From Opitutales bacterium (GTDB lineage Bacteria; Verrucomicrobiota; Verrucomicrobiia; Opitutales; JAJFLR01), in assembly GCA_021772565.1 (NCBI GenBank), contig JAJFLR010000044.1, positions 1-51,505 on the forward strand: a stretch of DNA of 51,505 bases, read 5' to 3'. Each line of letters opens with the position of its first letter. Position 1 is the first letter of the stretch. The notes under the pieces were generated by a model. That model was given only the letters and a program-made list of their open reading frames with translations. It searched no databases and had not been told where the DNA came from. This document shows, piece by piece, positions 24,093 through 33,484 of this stretch. The translations under genes were made by a program, and so were the position numbers.

Positions 24093-25046
24093 ATGCGTGC
24101 TCAACTGGAAGCTATTGTAGATGAACTCAAACAATTGAGGGATGAAAATGTAGAAGCTGTCTATCTGGCAGATGAAACACTGGAGAATCTTCGAGCTAAC
24201 ATTAGTGATAATTTACAAACGCAAGTTGGTGAAAATAAAATTGTAAATAATTCACCCCAAAAACTTTCTAATACTGATGTAAATCAACTAGCAGAATTAA
24301 ATGAACTTAATTTAGCCGAGAAAGAAAAATCACAGATTGCTGTAAGTTCAAAGCGAAGAGAAAAGGCGTTAGAAGATGTTGAATTAATTGCCAAACCAGA
24401 ATATTTTGAATTACCTGAGGGTGATAAATTAACTCAATGGAATTGGTTGCGCGATCGAGTTTTGCATTGTTCAGTCTGCAAATCTCATGTCAGGGAAGGG
24501 AAGCAAATTGTTTTTGGTGTCGGTGATGTTAATTCTGATATATTTTTCTGTGGTGAAGCACCCGGTGCTGATGAAGAAAAACAAGGTGAACCTTTTGTCG
24601 GTGCAGCCGGACAATTGCTCAATAGAATTATTTCGGCAATGGGATTGAAAAGAGAGAATGTTTATATCGGAAATATAATGAACTGGAGACCGGAAAAACC
24701 TAACATGGAATTTGGAAACAGACCACCAACTCAAAATGAAATGGATTTTTGCTTACCCTATCTTATCGCTCAGTTAAAAATAGTTTCTCCAAAAATAATT
24801 GTCGCACTTGGGGCAACGGCTGCAAAAGGATTGCTCGGCAAAATAGGGGAGCGATCAATGCGTGATTTGCGAGGAAACTGGTTTGACTTTCACAAAATTC
24901 CATTGATGGTTACTTATCATCCTTCCTACCTGTTACACAACAGTACTTTGAGAGCGAAGAGACAAGTATGGGAAGATATGCTAAAAGTTATGGATAGAGT
25001 AAGTTTAACAATTAGTGAAAAACAACGTGGCTATTTTTTGAAATAA
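24093..25046 (+). CDS. Uracil-DNA glycosylase, family 4-like
   Basis: 317 aa. About 110 N-terminal residues are a charged, helical extension of unknown use. The catalytic domain follows: CSVCKSH (C126, C129), GEAPGADEEKQGEPFVG (from residue 154), and HPSYLLHN (from H276). Family 4 enzymes excise uracil from DNA and hold a [4Fe-4S] cluster with four Cys. Here C126, C129 and C220 (FCLPYL) line up, but the third usual Cys, in a KCRPP-like segment, is Trp (MNWRPEKPN). C153 just before the first catalytic motif might substitute. Co-oriented with cinA (7 bp apart), perhaps one transcript. Confidence 0.88.
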   Translation: MRAQLEAIVDELKQLRDENVEAVYLADETLENLRANISDNLQTQVGENKIVNNSPQKLSNTDVNQLAELNELNLAEKEKSQIAVSSKRREKALEDVELIAKPEYFELPEGDKLTQWNWLRDRVLHCSVCKSHVREGKQIVFGVGDVNSDIFFCGEAPGADEEKQGEPFVGAAGQLLNRIISAMGLKRENVYIGNIMNWRPEKPNMEFGNRPPTQNEMDFCLPYLIAQLKIVSPKIIVALGATAAKGLLGKIGERSMRDLRGNWFDFHKIPLMVTYHPSYLLHNSTLRAKRQVWEDMLKVMDRVSLTISEKQRGYFLK

Positions 25047-25063
25047 TATTTAACTAAAAATCT

Positions 25064-25483
25064 ATGAATACTGAAATATTATTATTTTGTGATGCAGCTA
25101 AAGATATTGGAGGTAGAATGAGCATTCTGGATGCTGTTGATACAGTTATTGGCCCTGAACTACCTGTTATTGTAAAGAGATGTTCGGTAGTTGCTCGTTT
25201 TCGAATCGCTAAAGTTGAAGAAGGCATGCATAACTTTAAGTTAATTATCATTGATATGGATGGCAGTTCAGTCGTAAATATGGAAGGTAATTTTAATATG
25301 AGAATGAGTGAGGGGGCAGACTCTGCGGGGGCAAATTTAATTATTGATATGAATAACCTTAAATTTGAAAATAATGGCGAACACTCAATCAGTGTCGCTA
25401 TTGACGGCCAGGAGATTTCATCTATTCCTCTATATGTTAGGGTTATTAAACCACCAAATGCTATTGATGAAAATTTGATTTGA
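25064..25483 (+). CDS. DUF6941-type conserved hypothetical protein
   Basis: 139 aa, all-beta in appearance, with no signal or membrane segment. The start ILLFCDAAKDIGGRMSILDAVDTVIG fits the DUF6941 family as I remember it, small proteins of unknown function with an alternating hydrophobic strand pattern. It follows the glycosylase by 17 bp on the same strand. No function can be assigned. Confidence 0.65.
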   Translation: MNTEILLFCDAAKDIGGRMSILDAVDTVIGPELPVIVKRCSVVARFRIAKVEEGMHNFKLIIIDMDGSSVVNMEGNFNMRMSEGADSAGANLIIDMNNLKFENNGEHSISVAIDGQEISSIPLYVRVIKPPNAIDENLI

Positions 25484-25638
25484 AATCTTGGTGACCGACA
25501 GGATTTTAATCTAATTTTTTAAATGGCTCATTTTTTCATTGAAGTGCCTTCTGTAAATGGAGTGATTCACTGAATAGTTTTATAAAGAGTGTGGACAATT
25601 CGTATTGAATTTTATTATAAAAATAAAATAAATATTTA

Positions 25639-25713
25639 GCACTCATCGTCCAATGGATAGGACATTGGTCTCCGGAACCGAAGATCCGGGTTCGAGTCCC
25701 GGTGAGTGTACCA
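25639..25713 (+). tRNA. tRNA-Arg (anticodon CCG)
   Basis: A complete cloverleaf. The acceptor GCACTCA pairs with TGAGTGT (one G-T pair), A73 is the discriminator and CCA is encoded. The D-arm contains TCCAATGGATAGGA. The anticodon arm TTGGT-CTCCGGA-ACCGA gives anticodon CCG at positions 34-36, reading codon CGG. The T-arm has CCGGGTTCGAGTCCCGG. There is no variable-arm expansion and no integrase nearby. Confidence 0.95.
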
Positions 25714-25763
25714 ACTATTTAAATACTAATTATTAATTGCGAATTACAAATAATCGAAAAAAT

Positions 25764-25772
25764 AAAGGAGGT
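25764..25772 (+). promoter_or_regulatory. Strong Shine-Dalgarno of pilT
   Basis: AAAGGAGGT lies 5 nt before the ATG at 25778. Almost every other gene in the window has no recognisable Shine-Dalgarno, so this one stands out. Confidence 0.85.
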
Positions 25773-25777
25773 ATAAA

Positions 25778-26860
25778 ATGAGTTATGAGATGAATGAATT
25801 GTTAGATTTAATGGTAGATCAGGGGTCATCTGATTTGCATATTCAAGTTGGACAACCCCCTACACTTAGATTGCATGGCGGTATGGTTCCAGTTGAAGGT
25901 GATCCATTGAAACCAGAAGACACTGAAGCTCTCATGATGTCTATAGCCTCAGAAGTTCATCAGGAACGGGCCAAAACAAAAGGTGGAACAGATTTTGGTT
26001 TTGCGTTTATGGATAAAGCCAGATTTCGCGTGAGTATTATGAAAGCTAAAGGAAACTATGGTATCGTTTTACGTCAAATTCCCAATAAAATGTTTGGCTT
26101 AAGAGAAGTCGGTTTACCGGAAAAAATTAAAGAGCTTCTTTGCCGTCCTCGAGGTCTTATCTTAGTAACGGGTCCAACAGGTTCTGGTAAGTCGACAACA
26201 TTAGCTTCAATGATTAATTGGATTAATGAAAATCGTGATGGACATATCATAACGATTGAAGATCCCATCGAATATTATCATGAACACAAACGTTGCTTGG
26301 TTACTCAACGTGAAGTGGGAAATGATGTCGCATCTTTTGCTGATGCGATTCGAGGTGCATTGCGCCAGGATCCTGATGTCATACTAGTTGGTGAAATGAG
26401 AGACCTTGAAACAATTGAAGCTGCGGTAACTGCAGCTGAGACGGGTCACTTAGTTTTTGGTACTCTTCATACAACCGGTGCCGCAAGGACAGTTGATCGT
26501 ATTGTTGATGCTTTTCCGGCCAGCACTAAAGACCAAATTCGGACACAGTTAGGGTCATCAATTATATCAGTTATTTCTCAGGTTTTGTGTAAGAAAATTG
26601 GAGGCGGTCGTATAGCAAGTTATGAAATCATGGTTGCCACTAGTGCTATCCAGGCATTGATTCGTGAAAATAAATCGTATCGAATTGCATCAGACATTCA
26701 GACTGGCTCTGCCTTGGGTATGATAACATTGGATGCTCATTTAATGAGTTTGGTAAATCGTGGTTTAGTTCATGCAGAAGAAGCATTGGAAAAAGCGGCT
26801 ATGCCAAAGGAAATGCGAGAAAAGATGCTTGCTAGTGGTATTGATGTACCTACTTATTAG
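25778..26860 (+). CDS. pilT: Type IV pilus retraction ATPase PilT
   Basis: 360 aa. Typical Pil[26 protein letters not shown] at the N terminus, Walker A GPTGSGKS (from residue 132), [23 protein letters not shown] with Walker B, and the His box HLVFGTLHT. It powers pilus retraction and twitching on the cytoplasmic face of the inner membrane. The gene has the best ribosome-binding site in the window and lies 65 bp after tRNA-Arg. The pilB-like gene follows after about 35 bp, so extension and retraction motors are adjacent. Confidence 0.94.
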   Translation: MSYEMNELLDLMVDQGSSDLHIQVGQPPTLRLHGGMVPVEGDPLKPEDTEALMMSIASEVHQERAKTKGGTDFGFAFMDKARFRVSIMKAKGNYGIVLRQIPNKMFGLREVGLPEKIKELLCRPRGLILVTGPTGSGKSTTLASMINWINENRDGHIITIEDPIEYYHEHKRCLVTQREVGNDVASFADAIRGALRQDPDVILVGEMRDLETIEAAVTAAETGHLVFGTLHTTGAARTVDRIVDAFPASTKDQIRTQLGSSIISVISQVLCKKIGGGRIASYEIMVATSAIQALIRENKSYRIASDIQTGSALGMITLDAHLMSLVNRGLVHAEEALEKAAMPKEMREKMLASGIDVPTY

Positions 26861-26894
26861 TTGTTGATTTGTTGTATTGGATTATAATTTTGTT

Positions 26895-28589
26895 ATGTTT
26901 AAGGAACACAATAGAGAACTTTGTGAAATCCTTAAAAATAGTTGTACTATTAGTAGCGATCAACTAAGTGATTTAAGGGAGAGTCAATTAGTAACTGGTA
27001 AAACAATTGCAACGTTAGCAATAGATTCCGGTTACATTACAAAGGAAAATTTATTGCGTGATATAGCCAATCATTTACAGTGGGAATATTTAGAAAATTT
27101 ACCAACTGAGATACCAGATGATCTATTGAGTGTGATACCTGTTGAAGCTGCTCGTGCGTATGCTATAGTTCCAGTAAAAGCGGATTCAGCTTCAGTGGAT
27201 TTGGTTGCTAAAGATCCTTTCAACAGTCATATTGTGGAGGAATTGACATTCTCATTAAACAAAGAAATCAGATTGATTGTCAGTGCTCCTGATGATGTGG
27301 AAAAATTATTTCTATCATCATATGGAGAGGATAAAATTACTGTAAATGAACTATTAGATAAAATAAATTCAGACTATCAGGAAAAAATTAATGATGATGA
27401 ATTAAGTGATACTGAGCTGAATGCAAAAGCTAATGATGCACCAATAGTTAAATTTGTAAATTTGATTTTAACACAAGCCATAAAAGATGAAGCTTCCGAT
27501 ATACATTTTGAACCTTTCGATAATCAGTTTCAGATCAGATATAGAATTGATGGCGCACTCTATGAGATGACTCCACCTCCAGTAAATTTAGCTATCCCCG
27601 TAATTTCAAGGATAAAAGTTTTAGCTAATCTAAATATTGCAGAACGAAGAATTCCGCAGGATGGAAGAATTAATATAACTATAGCAGGGAGATTAGTCGA
27701 CTTGCGAGTATCAACATTGCCAACTCAGTTTGGCGAAAGTGTTGTGCTTCGAGTACTTGATAAATCAGTGGTTAATCTTGATATTGAACAACTCGGTATG
27801 CCGGAAGAAGTATTAACCTATGTTAAAAAAGTAGCTAACAGGCCCAATGGAATTTTTATTGTTACCGGCCCAACCGGAAGTGGGAAAACTACTACACTTT
27901 ACAGTGCTTTAAAAAATGTTAATCGTGAAGAAATAAAAATACTAACGATTGAAGATCCTGTTGAGTATGAGATAGACGGCATCATGCAAGTTGGAATAAA
28001 CAATCAATCAGGCCTAGATTTTTCGAGAGCTCTAAGAGCCTTTTTGCGCCAAGATCCGGATAAGATTTTAGTAGGAGAAATCCGGGATTTGGAAACAGCA
28101 CGAATTGCAGTTCAAGCTTCATTAACAGGGCATTTGGTTATGAGTACACTTCATACCAATGATGCACCGGGAGCCATTACTCGATTAATTGATATGGGGT
28201 TGGAGCCTTATCTGATATCTGCTTCTCTTGAATCTGTTTTAAGCCAACGTTTGGTAAGAAAGATTTGTCCAAGTTGTAAACAAACTTACAAACCGACTGA
28301 AAAAATTATTGAGCAGTTAGGGATGAGTGCCAAGATAATTGGAGATAAAAACTTTTTATTTGGCAGTGGTTGTACTAAATGTAATAAGACCGGGTATAAA
28401 GGTCGTATTGGATTGTATGAATTATTGAAGATAACTGATTCATTAAGAAATATTATTACTCAGAGTGGAGAGACATTATACCTTAAGCAAAAGGCAGTAG
28501 AAGAGGGCATGGTCAGTTTGCGTAATAATGGTATACAGGCGATTCTAGATGGGGTGACTACATCTGAAGAAGTTCTAAAGTACACTTGA
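26895..28589 (+). CDS. pilB: Type IV pilus assembly / type II secretion ATPase PilB (GspE family)
   Basis: 564 aa from the ATG at 26895; a TTG at 26877 would add six residues and is less likely. The N-terminal MshEN-type domain (about 1-150) is followed by the NTPase. Key features are SDIHFEPFDN, Walker A GPTGSGKT (325-332), the Walker B region DPDKILVGEIRD and the tetra-cysteine zinc site CPSCK...CTKCNKTGY. It drives pilus extension or pseudopilus assembly. Its placement after pilT favours the pilus role, but GspE cannot be excluded. It is convergent with the SCO gene, with only 4 bp between. Confidence 0.9.
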   Translation: MFKEHNRELCEILKNSCTISSDQLSDLRESQLVTGKTIATLAIDSGYITKENLLRDIANHLQWEYLENLPTEIPDDLLSVIPVEAARAYAIVPVKADSASVDLVAKDPFNSHIVEELTFSLNKEIRLIVSAPDDVEKLFLSSYGEDKITVNELLDKINSDYQEKINDDELSDTELNAKANDAPIVKFVNLILTQAIKDEASDIHFEPFDNQFQIRYRIDGALYEMTPPPVNLAIPVISRIKVLANLNIAERRIPQDGRINITIAGRLVDLRVSTLPTQFGESVVLRVLDKSVVNLDIEQLGMPEEVLTYVKKVANRPNGIFIVTGPTGSGKTTTLYSALKNVNREEIKILTIEDPVEYEIDGIMQVGINNQSGLDFSRALRAFLRQDPDKILVGEIRDLETARIAVQASLTGHLVMSTLHTNDAPGAITRLIDMGLEPYLISASLESVLSQRLVRKICPSCKQTYKPTEKIIEQLGMSAKIIGDKNFLFGSGCTKCNKTGYKGRIGLYELLKITDSLRNIITQSGETLYLKQKAVEEGMVSLRNNGIQAILDGVTTSEEVLKYT

Positions 28590-28593
28590 TATG

Positions 28594-29169
28594 TTATGGC
28601 ATTACCAGTTCCATTATTTTTTTGACAGTGTTACTGTTATCTGAATGGAGTCCTTCCTGCTGGTATTGAAGAACACCTTTATCGTCAAAGATACTGATAA
28701 TATTTGAATGGGAAAATTCCAAGGGTGATATCTTTTTATATTTTGTTCCCATTACATTGGCAAATACTCTGATATTTTCTTTGGAACCAGTTAGGAAAAG
28801 CCAATTGTCACTGAGCATGTTATTTTTCTTTGCAAATTCTTTTAAGTGCTCTGGAGTATCCGTATCGGGATCTATACTGACTAATAAATATTTAATTTCC
28901 TTTTTTGTTTTCGATGATACCTGATCATAAATATTTTTCATGTGAGCGACTAACTTAGGACAGGCAGCTTGACAGGAAGTATAGATCATAACAACAACCA
29001 GTACGTTGCCTTGTAAATCTTTCAGTTCCAGTGACTGATTATTCTGGTTTATCCAAACTGATGGAAGTTGGAAAATTGACATCTCATTGATAGGTGTTTT
29101 TTCGGCAATAGAAAATTGATTAATTAAGATCAATATTAGTAATAAAATATATTGTGTAGGTTTGGTCAT
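28594..29169 (-). CDS. SCO1/SenC family copper chaperone-like protein
   Basis: 191 aa from the ATG at 29169. A longer frame to 29196 would overlap the upstream gene. An N-terminal signal or anchor helix (YILLLILILINQFSIA) is followed by a thioredoxin-like domain with the copper-binding CQAACP (CxxxC) and a downstream His in FSHSNII. It also has LVSIDPDTDTPEHLKEFA, a SCO hallmark. SCO proteins deliver copper to the CuA site of cytochrome oxidase. Here the gene follows nirK and nirV by 1 bp and a CuA-containing oxidase is encoded at 40061, so either or both copper enzymes may be its client. Confidence 0.9.
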   Translation of the reverse strand: MTKPTQYILLLILILINQFSIAEKTPINEMSIFQLPSVWINQNNQSLELKDLQGNVLVVVMIYTSCQAACPKLVAHMKNIYDQVSSKTKKEIKYLLVSIDPDTDTPEHLKEFAKKNNMLSDNWLFLTGSKENIRVFANVMGTKYKKISPLEFSHSNIISIFDDKGVLQYQQEGLHSDNSNTVKKIMELVMP

Positions 29170-29170
29170 A

Positions 29171-29953
29171 TTAATTTTTTTCAATATCTTTGGCACATCT
29201 AAATCCCAGGTTTCTGATACAAAAATTTGCTTTTAAGCTTCCTCTGAATGCATATCTCATAAATGCGGCATAATTCATTAAATCAGATGCACCAATGGAA
29301 CCTGCAGCACAAAATAAATTGCGATCTAAATCGTTATTGGATCTGTTTTCCCCAGAAATCATAATTGAGTTAAAATCGAGTGTCCATTCCCAGACTAGTC
29401 CATGCATATCAAAGACACCCCAATAATTTCTATATGTAGAGCCGATATTATGAGTATAAGTCCTGGGTGTTTCATAACTCTTGATAATTCGTTCAGTATA
29501 AAGTCTATCCTTTGTCGCATCAATATCTGTTTCATCAGCCCTGGCGACATATTCCCATTCATCAACAGTTGATAACCTCATATCCTGGCACTCACAATAA
29601 GCTTTTGCAGCATACCATGAAATATCGACGACTGGTGCATCAGGCGATATGTTTTTGGGGATTGTTTCATCATCAATCCACATCGACAAGTAGTTGTCAT
29701 CGGCAAATAATTCTATAACTTTTGATTTTTTCCATTCCGGGTATTTCTTAACAAACTCCAAATATTGCTTATTTGATACTGGATAAATATCTATATAAAA
29801 ATCTTTTACTGTAACATCAGACAATTTTTTTCCATACAATGGAGTATATGTTCCCCCATAAATTTTTGCGATTTTACTATTTTCCTTTGCGTTACAATTT
29901 ATGGAGAATAAAATTAATAATGAACATAAATAATATTTAACTGAACCGATCAT
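29171..29953 (-). CDS. nirV: NirV-like FGE-sulfatase (SUMF1) domain protein
   Basis: 260 aa with an N-terminal signal peptide, so periplasmic. It has the FGE-sulfatase fold signatures: [70 protein letters not shown] and [12 protein letters not shown] protein of this type is encoded directly after nirK in many denitrifiers and is called NirV. Its biochemical role in nitrite reduction is not established. The start overlaps the nirK stop by 4 bp and the SCO start comes next, so the three are one operon. Confidence 0.85.
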   Translation of the reverse strand: MIGSVKYYLCSLLILFSINCNAKENSKIAKIYGGTYTPLYGKKLSDVTVKDFYIDIYPVSNKQYLEFVKKYPEWKKSKVIELFADDNYLSMWIDDETIPKNISPDAPVVDISWYAAKAYCECQDMRLSTVDEWEYVARADETDIDATKDRLYTERIIKSYETPRTYTHNIGSTYRNYWGVFDMHGLVWEWTLDFNSIMISGENRSNNDLDRNLFCAAGSIGASDLMNYAAFMRYAFRGSLKANFCIRNLGFRCAKDIEKN

Positions 29954-31410
29954 AATTTCTCCCTAATACGTTTTACCATTTTAGGCGTGACATATGTTTT
30001 GTTATTATCCCAGCTGTTGTAAATATATGTTAATACGTTAGCTATGTCTTCATCTGATAACAACTGTGACGGCATAACACTACTATATTTCTTGCCATTA
30101 ACCGTTATTTCACCAGATTTTCCTTTTAAAATAATTTCAATTGCCCGGGCCACATCTTTGTTTAAATAATCTGAATTTGCCAGTGGGGGAAATACATTAC
30201 TCATGCCACTACCGTTTAGCTGATGGCATGCCAGACAAGTTCTGTTATAAATATGCTTACCAGTTAATATTCTTTCGCTTTTAGTACTTGCTACTTCTGG
30301 CGGAATGTTTTCATCCGGCATAACCTGAATGGTACTTCCTTCTGGGAGATAAATTCCCTCCTGCAATTTTCCTGAATAGATAGCTTTGTTTTCATTACCT
30401 TTCACCTTGAGCATGCCTAACGCTCCTTTGTTAAAGGCTCGAAATATTGAATGATCGACGAGGATAAATGTTCCGGGTACTTCAACTTTAAATTCAATAA
30501 TTGCAGCACCACCAGCGGGAATTAGGGTAGTTTGAACATTCTCATTAATAGCTGTTCCCCCTTCAATATTTACCCTGTCAAAAATTTCTCCGATGACGTG
30601 AAATGAAGAGACCAGATTAGGACCACCATTTCCGACAAATAACCTGATGGTTTCACCTACATTGGCCGTCAGTGCATTGTCGCCGGTTAATGCCCCAACT
30701 TTCCCATTAAACACGACATAGTCAGCCATTTCATTAACCGCCTTTTTCATATCAAAAGGTTGTAGACCTTGCTGGCCATATTCTCCTTTGGTATAAAAAT
30801 CACCCTGCATGACATAATACTCTCGATCAACTTTAGGTATTCCACCAATTGGTTCAACGAATATTAACCCGTACATTCCATTGGCTATATGCATTCCAAC
30901 GGGTGCCGTAGCACAGTGGTATACATATAATCCAGGATTGAGCGTCTTAAATGAAAATACTGTTTTATGACCAGGAGCTACGAATGATGAAGTTGCTCCA
31001 CCCCCCGGGCCGGTAACAGCATGCAAATCAATATTGTGAGGCAATTTATTCTCAGGATGGTTTTTAAGGTGAAATTCTACCTCATCACCCACTCTGGTTC
31101 TTATAAAACTTCCCGGAACTGTACCACCAAAAGTCCAGTAAATATATCTCACACCCTCAGTAAGTTCTCCTTCCAGTTCGATCACTTCCATATCTACAAT
31201 TAATTTAGCAGCTAAACTATTACCTACAGATGGAGGTACATATGGAGGGCGGGTCAAAATTGCTTTAATTTCTCCGGTAGATTTTTTTGTTTTCCAGTCG
31301 TAGGAATTATACTTACCGGTAGTGCTAAATATTGAATTAGTAAATATTAATAAAGTATTTATAAATACTATTAGATAGATAAAAGATTTTTTTAATTCAT
31401 AACATTTCAT
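29950..31410 (-). CDS. nirK: Copper-containing nitrite reductase NirK with fused C-terminal cytochrome c domain
   Basis: 486 aa. A signal/anchor sequence ([16 protein letters not shown]) is followed by two cupredoxin domains. Type 1 copper ligands are visible in [15 protein letters not shown] (Cys, His, Met). [13 protein letters not shown] provides the catalytic Asp and a type 2 copper His, and [15 protein letters not shown] a further His. After about residue 360 a short linker leads to a cytochrome c domain with CLACH at 392-396 and a Met-containing [15 protein letters not shown] region. It reduces nitrite to NO in the periplasm; the fused haem domain likely receives electrons. This C-terminal haem fusion is a known NirK variant. 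It is first in nirK-nirV-sco. Confidence 0.95.
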   Translation of the reverse strand: MKCYELKKSFIYLIVFINTLLIFTNSIFSTTGKYNSYDWKTKKSTGEIKAILTRPPYVPPSVGNSLAAKLIVDMEVIELEGELTEGVRYIYWTFGGTVPGSFIRTRVGDEVEFHLKNHPENKLPHNIDLHAVTGPGGGATSSFVAPGHKTVFSFKTLNPGLYVYHCATAPVGMHIANGMYGLIFVEPIGGIPKVDREYYVMQGDFYTKGEYGQQGLQPFDMKKAVNEMADYVVFNGKVGALTGDNALTANVGETIRLFVGNGGPNLVSSFHVIGEIFDRVNIEGGTAINENVQTTLIPAGGAAIIEFKVEVPGTFILVDHSIFRAFNKGALGMLKVKGNENKAIYSGKLQEGIYLPEGSTIQVMPDENIPPEVASTKSERILTGKHIYNRTCLACHQLNGSGMSNVFPPLANSDYLNKDVARAIEIILKGKSGEITVNGKKYSSVMPSQLLSDEDIANVLTYIYNSWDNNKTYVTPKMVKRIREKL

Positions 31411-31509
31411 GATATATTTTTTATTAACATTTAGTTGAGACTATAGGTGCCTTCTTAATATTTCTAGGTTTATTGGATATTTCAGTAATCAACGGTATTT
31501 TATTTTAAT

Positions 31510-32055
31510 TTATATAACTAGCATATCACTCTGTATATTATTACAAGTATTTAATTGTTTTTGATTTGTAGCATTATTATTTTCTGACTTCTCATCAGTA
31601 AGTATGCAAAAATTATTTAATGTACATTTTGAACATTGATCTATATCCCTGTTCATTAAAAAATCCATTGCCTTAATAATGTAGTTTTCAACTTCAGCTA
31701 ATTCATCTGAGTTGATAATGTTGTTCTCATATTTGAAGTTCTCAAAAAACCAGTTAAATGCTTTTCTTCCAGCATGGAATATTGAAAGACAAACAGGTCC
31801 ATTTGATACACATTTTATTCCGTATTCGGAACAAGCTACAAGTGGAGTTCGATAATTATTGCTTGAAGGTACTAATGATAGACTTAGTTTAACAAGTATA
31901 ATCAGCTCATCAACTAAACCATAGATATAGCCTGTTGTAAGTTTAATATCTTTTTCTTTTATTATGCCACTACTGGATTCCATATTATTTTTCCATTCAT
32001 CTACCAGTATCATTTTATTATCTTCTATATATTGTATAATATTATTTTTTTTCAT
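31510..32055 (-). CDS. Cys-rich hypothetical protein
   Basis: 181 aa with no signal or membrane segment. The N-terminal about 140 residues are helical (IIQYIEDNKMILVDEWKNNM is the kind of start found in sensor or RsbR-like helical domains, a loose resemblance). It contains C-S-E-Y-G-I-K-C and GPVCLSIFHAGRKAFNWFF, then near the end a CSKCTLNNFC cluster. Six or more Cys in a cytoplasmic protein suggest metal or Fe-S binding, and its place 100 bp upstream of nirK suggests a regulatory role. Both are inference; I do not recognise the family. Confidence 0.7.
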   Translation of the reverse strand: MKKNNIIQYIEDNKMILVDEWKNNMESSSGIIKEKDIKLTTGYIYGLVDELIILVKLSLSLVPSSNNYRTPLVACSEYGIKCVSNGPVCLSIFHAGRKAFNWFFENFKYENNIINSDELAEVENYIIKAMDFLMNRDIDQCSKCTLNNFCILTDEKSENNNATNQKQLNTCNNIQSDMLVI

Positions 32056-32073
32056 AATTAGATTTTTGTATGT

Positions 32074-32838
32074 TTAGTTTGTTATTGAGTCATATACATA
32101 TCTATTTAATTTATCGTTATGATTACATAGTTTAACAACTATCTTTGCCTGAGAATATGGGAGCTGAAAAAATTTTCCACGTAACCCTCGTTTACGAGCA
32201 TTTTTTAAGATTTCATTTGCTTCAATCCTGGTTACGTTATTGCTAACTATTAGTAACCTTGTTCCAAAAACTAAAATAACTACACCCAGTTGTAGTCGAA
32301 TATTTGTAGTAGGATAAAATCTCCAAAGCTGATTTTCTCCTGTTGTATGAAATTTATCATTTTGATATTCTGTAAAAATTTTCAGGAATTCAATAATCTC
32401 CTTATTTAAAATTAGATACTGGCTAAACAATGTAGCTAAAATTGACTGTGATATGTTGAAATCCTTATTATTGATGGAGATCAGAAATTTAACTAATGTT
32501 TTCTTCATTGGCTGAATATTTAGATCAACTAAAAGTTTAAATAAATTAATTGAAGAATTGTTGAGTTCCGGAATGTTTTTATTTTCTAAATTTGCGATTA
32601 TTTTTTTTATTAGATTATTTAGTATTCCGGTAATCCTGCTAAAGAAGTTTTTTGGTGTCTCTGACTGTGGGTCTACTCTGTATAACTTTTCCCATGCATG
32701 AATGCCAAAAAATTCATTAGAATTATATGGATCTATAGATTGCTTCAATTTAGTAGTCCTACTTACGGCATATAGAATAATACACTTTTCTGATTTTTGA
32801 ATTGGGTAGTTACTCCTGAATTTTGTTAAATCTTTCAC
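32074..32838 (-). CDS. Hypothetical protein, unrecognised family
   Basis: 254 aa with no signal peptide or transmembrane helix. It is Asn/Lys/Ile-rich and mostly helical, with a beta-rich segment at about 185-215 (LQLGVVILVFGTRLLIVSNN) followed by RIEANEILKNARKRGLRG. It lies 18 bp upstream of the Cys-rich gene and 23 bp downstream of the starch-binding-like gene on the same strand. The context suggests co-expression with the nitrite reductase or stress genes. No function is assigned. Confidence 0.65.
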   Translation of the reverse strand: MKDLTKFRSNYPIQKSEKCIILYAVSRTTKLKQSIDPYNSNEFFGIHAWEKLYRVDPQSETPKNFFSRITGILNNLIKKIIANLENKNIPELNNSSINLFKLLVDLNIQPMKKTLVKFLISINNKDFNISQSILATLFSQYLILNKEIIEFLKIFTEYQNDKFHTTGENQLWRFYPTTNIRLQLGVVILVFGTRLLIVSNNVTRIEANEILKNARKRGLRGKFFQLPYSQAKIVVKLCNHNDKLNRYVYDSITN

Positions 32839-32861
32839 GTGAGATATTGTATAATATAATT

Positions 32862-33242
32862 TTATTTTTGTTTGTTCTGAAATTTGGGAATATAAATTTG
32901 TATTTCACCCGCCGTAATAGTTACGTTATCTCCAACTTCCCATATTTCATCATTTATCAAAAATTTGCATTCTACATCTTCGCGAATATTGTCTGATGAC
33001 CAAAGCCATTCATCAGAATTTTGATTTGCCATTAATATTCCTTTGTCCCAATTAAGTTCTGAGCCGCTACCTCTAATATAGAGATCATTTCCATAGCCGG
33101 TGTCAAAGATAACTAATACACTGGTTTCATTTTTTGGGTATGAAGTTTTTGATTTTGATTTTGATGCCTTACCATTTTTCTTTACAGAATTAGAAGTACC
33201 TTTATTATTATTTGATTTACTTTTTTTTACTTTAGTTGTCAT
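32862..33242 (-). CDS. Small CBM20-like (starch-binding-type) domain protein with Lys/Ser-rich tail
   Basis: 126 aa. The first about 40 residues are Lys/Ser/Asn low complexity with no signal peptide. The remainder is a single beta-domain: VLVIFDTGYGNDLYIRGSG, ELNWDKGILM, EWLWSSDNI, CKFLINDEIWEVGDNVTI. The order G-x-x-x-W-x-x-G ... W ... KF-x-x-N-D-x-W is that of CBM20-type starch/glycogen-binding modules. A cytoplasmic glycan-binding or glycogen-associated role is inferred. A 22-bp palindrome and a 70-bp element lie just upstream and probably carry its promoter. Confidence 0.65.
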   Translation of the reverse strand: MTTKVKKSKSNNNKGTSNSVKKNGKASKSKSKTSYPKNETSVLVIFDTGYGNDLYIRGSGSELNWDKGILMANQNSDEWLWSSDNIREDVECKFLINDEIWEVGDNVTITAGEIQIYIPKFQNKQK

Positions 33243-33300
33243 ATTGATTTAATTTTTAGTTTCTGATTTTGAATATTTATTATTAATAGAATTATATTTT

Positions 33301-33370
33301 ATAACATAAATTAATTTATGTTAATATCGGGTGCAGCCTGCAATGAATGTAATGTATGCCCTTACGGATG
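33301..33370 (-). promoter_or_regulatory. 70-bp intergenic element, copy A
   Basis: It aligns without gaps to 35179-35248, with about 52 of 70 positions identical by hand count. The best-kept parts are ATAACATAAA, TAATATC, CCTGC and TGTAATGT-TGCC. It begins 59 bp upstream of the start of the minus-strand gene at 33242. It could be a shared promoter/operator or a decayed mobile repeat. Confidence 0.55.
33302..33323. promoter_or_regulatory. Perfect 22-bp palindrome
   Basis: TAACATAAATT is followed directly by AATTTATGTTA, its exact reverse complement. It lies 60-81 bp upstream of the start at 33242, where a dimeric regulator could bind. The second copy of the surrounding element (35180 onward) keeps only the left half. 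Confidence 0.6.
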
Positions 33371-33484
33371 AACCGTCGTAGATTATTGAGCCGGACGCTA
33401 TTAGCCTGGTTAATTATCACTTTTAAAAACACGTTTGGGACAACTCGTTTCATTGTAATCTGAAATTACTTAGGCCTGTTAATT

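Noticed and set aside
25639-25713. tRNA-Arg as an attachment site of an integrated element
   Set aside because: No integrase, no partial tRNA repeat and housekeeping genes on both sides.
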